Below are positions 60,204 through 64,000 of a DNA stretch of 64,000 bases, one piece after another. Each line of letters starts with the position of its first letter. Position 1 is the first letter of the stretch. The notes beneath the pieces were generated by a model that was given only the letters and a program-made list of their open reading frames with translations, made no database searches and had not been told where the DNA came from. The DNA is taken from positions 1 through 64,000 of the forward strand of contig JABJJO010000140.1 in the NCBI GenBank assembly GCA_018660825.1, read 5' to 3'. A program made the position numbers and the translations under genes. Source of the DNA: Planctomycetaceae bacterium. GTDB taxonomy: Bacteria; Planctomycetota; Planctomycetia; Pirellulales; Pirellulaceae.

Positions 60204-60244
60204 CTTAGAGTTAGAGAAACCGTAACAGTCTCTCTAACTCTAAG
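60204..60244 (-). terminator. 14-bp perfect inverted repeat overlapping the 3' end and stop of the dapA-like gene
   Basis: CTTAGAGTTAGAGA (60204-60217)/TCTCTAACTCTAAG (60231-60244), 13-nt loop. Confidence 0.6.
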
Positions 60245-61104
60245 CAAGTCTCTTTGTCCATTTCCCATTCGTACGGTTGTCGCCGACGGTCTGTAGAAAA
60301 CAATCCCTTACGTTGCATGATATATTTTTCCACGGCTAAAAATCCGTCAAGCCCCGCCTGCAATTGCAGACTGACCAGAGCGCATAACGGAAACCACGCT
60401 CGATAGGCTGCGTCAACGTCACCATTCTCCAGAGCTTCCCACACGCAGATTACTTGCTCAAGAAATTCCATTCCCGGAATCGTACCCGCAATTCCTCGCG
60501 AATAACTATCCATTAATGAGATACCACCTGATCCTTCAAAAATAGCAACTTGCCCTCGCGTCGCATCACGCAACGCTGACAACTTGGAGCCCAGCGGATT
60601 AGCCTCAGGCTTGAACATAATACGCTCGGAACCATATTTTTCAAATAACTGGCAACTGACACTCAAAGGAATTTCCGCGCCAACATACCCCGAAGCGTCC
60701 TGCACGATCAACGGTACGGGTATCGCTTCGACAATCGCTGCAAAATATTCTTCGAGTTCATCTGCGTTTAAAGGAACACTATTTGGAGGTATGGCCATCA
60801 CTGCATCTGCACCATTATTCACTGCCGCCGTAGCGAACTGAACTGCTGCCGTTGCCGACTCTGCTCCTACGCTCGCCACAAAACACCTGTCGCCTCGATC
60901 AAATTCCCCCAACCACTGATGTAGTTGATTTCGTTCATCAGCGGTTAACCGCTGCAATTCGGAAACCATGCCAGTGCAAAATCCGTCAATTGGCAAACTC
61001 AGTGCCCACTGCATCTCCCGCTCTAAACTAGCGTAGTCCATCGAATCGTCTGCTAAAAATGGTGTGTGCACAACTGGCACAACACCCCTAATCTGTCTTA
61101 TCAT
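60211..61104 (-). CDS. Dihydrodipicolinate synthase/N-acetylneuraminate lyase family protein
   Basis: GVVPVVHTPFLADDSMDYASLEREM, ADAVMAIPPNSVPLNADELEEYFAAIVEAIPVPLIVQDASGY, IMFKPEA. Confidence 0.88.
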   Translation of the reverse strand: MIRQIRGVVPVVHTPFLADDSMDYASLEREMQWALSLPIDGFCTGMVSELQRLTADERNQLHQWLGEFDRGDRCFVASVGAESATAAVQFATAAVNNGADAVMAIPPNSVPLNADELEEYFAAIVEAIPVPLIVQDASGYVGAEIPLSVSCQLFEKYGSERIMFKPEANPLGSKLSALRDATRGQVAIFEGSGGISLMDSYSRGIAGTIPGMEFLEQVICVWEALENGDVDAAYRAWFPLCALVSLQLQAGLDGFLAVEKYIMQRKGLFSTDRRRQPYEWEMDKETCLELERLLRFL

Positions 61105-61182
61105 AGATATTAATCTGTCCCAACGATGGCACGCATGATTTAATTCCAGCTTCCTTTATAACATTTACAAGCCGTTGCTCAT

Positions 61183-62361
61183 ATGAAAATAACAGCCGTT
61201 GAAGCAATCATCTGCAACGCTCGCATGCGAAATTGGATTTTCGTTAAGGTAACCACCGACCAACCAGGCCTTATTGGTTGGGGCGAAGCGACGCTGGAGT
61301 GGCATACACGCAGCGTCGTAGGCGCTATTGAAGACATCACTCCGTTGTTGATAGGTGAGGACCCTCGCCGGATTGAGCATCTGTGGCAACGCATGTTTCG
61401 TCAACACTTCTGGCATGGTAGCGGTATTACTCGCAGCACAGCTATCTCTGGCATCGACATCGCACTGTGGGACATCGCCGGAAAAATTGCCGATATGCCA
61501 TGCCACCAATTGTGGGGCGGACCCGTTCGAGATTGGATCCGTACGTATTGTCACCTCGGCGGCGGACGGATGGAAGATTTTTATGAAATATCCGCCGATG
61601 ATGCGAAACGATTCGGTGAATTAGCCTCAGTGGCAGTGGAGCAGGGTTACACAGCCTTTAAGAGTATGGCCGTGCCACCAACCGCACCGATTACTGGAAC
61701 GAAACCAATCCACCGCGCCGTAGCCGCCGTAGCCGCGATGCGAGATGCTGTCGGTGACGATATCGACATTATGGTTGATTGCCACGCTCGCCCCTCACCA
61801 GCGATGGGACTACAATTCGCCAAAGCACTTGATGGCTTCGGGCTCTATTTCTTTGAAGAACCTTGCTGGCCCGAGCAAATCGACGGACTGGTTCGCATCA
61901 CACAAACCACCACCACTCCCATTGCCACAGGCGAACGCATTACATCTCTAGCAGATTTTCGCCGCCTCTTTGCAGCTGGCGGATGCGATGTTTGCCAGCC
62001 CGACTTGACGCATTGCGGTGGCCTCACTGCTGGGCACAAGATAGCAGCTTTAGCTGAGGCCCACCAGATTGCACTCGCGCCCCACAACCCACAGGGCCCC
62101 GTATCCACCGCCGCATCCTTGGAATTTGGTTTTTCACAACCTGGTTATATCATTTGCGAATCTGTCCACAACGACGTTCCTTGGCGCAATGATGTTGTCA
62201 CCGAAGGACATTCATTGCAAGAGGAAGGTCGAATTGTCCATCCCAATACGAAACCTGGCCTAGGCATTGAAATCAACGAGGAAGAAATAGCCAAACATCC
62301 ATTTGAACAGGAATTGCCGCAAATCGTATTTTATGAAGACGGCAGCGTCGGCGATTGGTAA
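61183..62361 (+). CDS. Galactonate dehydratase-like enolase superfamily protein
   Basis: [85 protein letters not shown]. Confidence 0.88.
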   Translation: MKITAVEAIICNARMRNWIFVKVTTDQPGLIGWGEATLEWHTRSVVGAIEDITPLLIGEDPRRIEHLWQRMFRQHFWHGSGITRSTAISGIDIALWDIAGKIADMPCHQLWGGPVRDWIRTYCHLGGGRMEDFYEISADDAKRFGELASVAVEQGYTAFKSMAVPPTAPITGTKPIHRAVAAVAAMRDAVGDDIDIMVDCHARPSPAMGLQFAKALDGFGLYFFEEPCWPEQIDGLVRITQTTTTPIATGERITSLADFRRLFAAGGCDVCQPDLTHCGGLTAGHKIAALAEAHQIALAPHNPQGPVSTAASLEFGFSQPGYIICESVHNDVPWRNDVVTEGHSLQEEGRIVHPNTKPGLGIEINEEEIAKHPFEQELPQIVFYEDGSVGDW

Positions 62362-62462
62362 CAAAATCAGATTAACCAGTCACGCCTCATTATATGCTTT
62401 GGCGGTTAAAGTCCATTCACGAACCCGCCGTTAATAAACGAATACATCCAAGGTCGACTCGC

Positions 62463-63941
62463 TTATTGGTGTCCTTGAATGTTCAGCATGGCAATCGCAG
62501 CATCACGAAGCTGTTCCAAACCACCACAGGCGATAATCGAAGCGTCCTCTTGATACAAACCCTTGCCGTAACTCTCTCGGTTTGGCAAATACCAACAAGA
62601 TGAACCATCAGCCAATGTACCGACCATCAATGCGAGGCCTGGAAAAGCCGCTCGCAAATCAAGCTGCAACATGTTGTACATTTCGCCATTAAATGCCAAT
62701 AAACAAACGTCACCTATTCGCCATGCGCGCAACTGGTAGTGGAAACAGTCGCCTTCTTCGAGTCCCCTAAAACGCGTCAATTTTCGTTGTAATCGTTCAA
62801 CCAACGCTCGCTGATTTCGAGCCGCATCAACGCCTCCGTTTGAATCTGCACCGGCGGCCAGCAACGCATCCAAATCATGCTGCGTTTGTTCGCGTGTACC
62901 TAAATCAGATCGATATTCTAAATCAAAACTAGTTTGAATTGACTCAAATCGCGACATGCTCTCCACTTGGTCTGACGAAAACGGTTTATAGGACCATGTC
63001 CCAATCGTTGCTCCGGACACCACGGCACCGTCGTAACTAAACTCTGCAGGTTCCACCGGCATGGCAGCCAATGCTTCCAAAGCAGCAAGACCCAGTTGCC
63101 GCCCGTTCCTAACCGCAACCTCGACGTCACCTACGAACCCTTCTCGTGGTCCTACGTCACCTGAAGCGCCTTGGATGAATACCACAGGGATTTTACCCAA
63201 TGCATGTCGCAGCGTGCGCCGCATTGGACCGACATAATCAGGACTGATTAACCGGTTCTCCCAAGCAAGCGTCGTAGGATGGCAGGCGTAGTTCACCAAT
63301 ACAGCTTGAGCGTTGCCTCCTAAATCACACAATCGGATGACCATAACTGTTGAATCAGCGTTGCCGACCGGGTTATACCCACAAACATAGGAATCACGCG
63401 CTTCGTCCCAGTAGTCGCGACTTTGAGCGAGCGAACAATGTCCATTACTCGTGGTCAGCCACATTTCTTCAAGCTTATCTGGTAACGCGGCTGCGGCGAC
63501 AGACACCTTCGCGCCAATCTCCGCCAAATATGGAGCTATTAATTCACCACCGGGCAATTCTGCGCGAGTTGAATCCATCAAACCCGCAGCATGCGTGTGC
63601 GTGAAATAAATGACGATCTGCTCAGGGCCAAGTCCCGTCGCTGCGCTTAACGATTGTTTTATCGGCTCTAAGTCCGCTGCCCAAAAAAGACAATGATCAA
63701 CCGACAATATCAAAACATTAACACCGATGTCACCTTCAGCAGTAGTACCAGACTGTAACCACAGTAGATTTACTTCTAGTGATTGATGAACTCCGGTCGC
63801 TTGATCGTGAACCGCCGCACCCCACATGCGATGATACATGTTGTCTGGAGGAGTGATATCAACGGTTGACGCCGCCGCCCGACAACGTCCATATTTGAAT
63901 TGAGAATCGCGCATAAATAATGCCTCAGAGGTATTAAACAA
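62463..63941 (-). CDS. Neutral/alkaline ceramidase-like N-terminal domain protein
   Basis: AAASTVDITPPDNMYHRMWG, VIYFTHTHAAGLMDS, LVNYACHPTTLAWENRLISPDYVGPMR, FIQGASGDVGPREGFVGD. Confidence 0.8.
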   Translation of the reverse strand: MFNTSEALFMRDSQFKYGRCRAAASTVDITPPDNMYHRMWGAAVHDQATGVHQSLEVNLLWLQSGTTAEGDIGVNVLILSVDHCLFWAADLEPIKQSLSAATGLGPEQIVIYFTHTHAAGLMDSTRAELPGGELIAPYLAEIGAKVSVAAAALPDKLEEMWLTTSNGHCSLAQSRDYWDEARDSYVCGYNPVGNADSTVMVIRLCDLGGNAQAVLVNYACHPTTLAWENRLISPDYVGPMRRTLRHALGKIPVVFIQGASGDVGPREGFVGDVEVAVRNGRQLGLAALEALAAMPVEPAEFSYDGAVVSGATIGTWSYKPFSSDQVESMSRFESIQTSFDLEYRSDLGTREQTQHDLDALLAAGADSNGGVDAARNQRALVERLQRKLTRFRGLEEGDCFHYQLRAWRIGDVCLLAFNGEMYNMLQLDLRAAFPGLALMVGTLADGSSCWYLPNRESYGKGLYQEDASIIACGGLEQLRDAAIAMLNIQGHQ

Positions 63942-64000
63942 CTAAGGCATTATAACTTGATGTCTATTTACCGTGTAGCTTAGAGCCACTCACCGAAGAC

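Noticed and set aside
1-64000. Mobile element, prophage, toxin-antitoxin or defence island
   Set aside because: No integrase, transposase, phage structural, restriction or Cas motifs seen in any listed ORF; gene content is housekeeping and planctomycete-typical.

Overview
The window is about 64 kb of chromosomal DNA that looks planctomycete (Pirellula-like): NPCBM and DUF1598 proteins, Tat-exported Gfo/Idh/MocA oxidoreductases, H4MPT/methanofuran-type C1 genes, an FHA-GAF sigma54 activator and several Ser/Thr kinases. It is gene-dense. I saw no prophage, transposon or CRISPR array. The most interesting loci are: (1) a minus-strand cassette at about 48.1-53.0 kb with a NodU/SxtI-type carbamoyltransferase, an SxtJ-like membrane protein and a Ser/Thr kinase whose C-terminus appears to be a fused DUF5989/SxtK-like domain, followed by a nucleotide-sugar epimerase; (2) a tandem S1C/HtrA triplet at 3.3-8.2 kb with one intact catalytic triad and two paralogs that have lost all three residues, the third also carrying a hydrolase-like tail without its nucleophile serine; (3) an MfnF-MfnE-MfnD-like set at 19.6-22.2 kb adjoining a SufR-NuoB-SufCBD-Rieske-SufT array; (4) nested inverted repeats upstream of sufR; (5) a DUF805 gene broken by one extra base. 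Family assignments are from motif recognition only; no database search was run.
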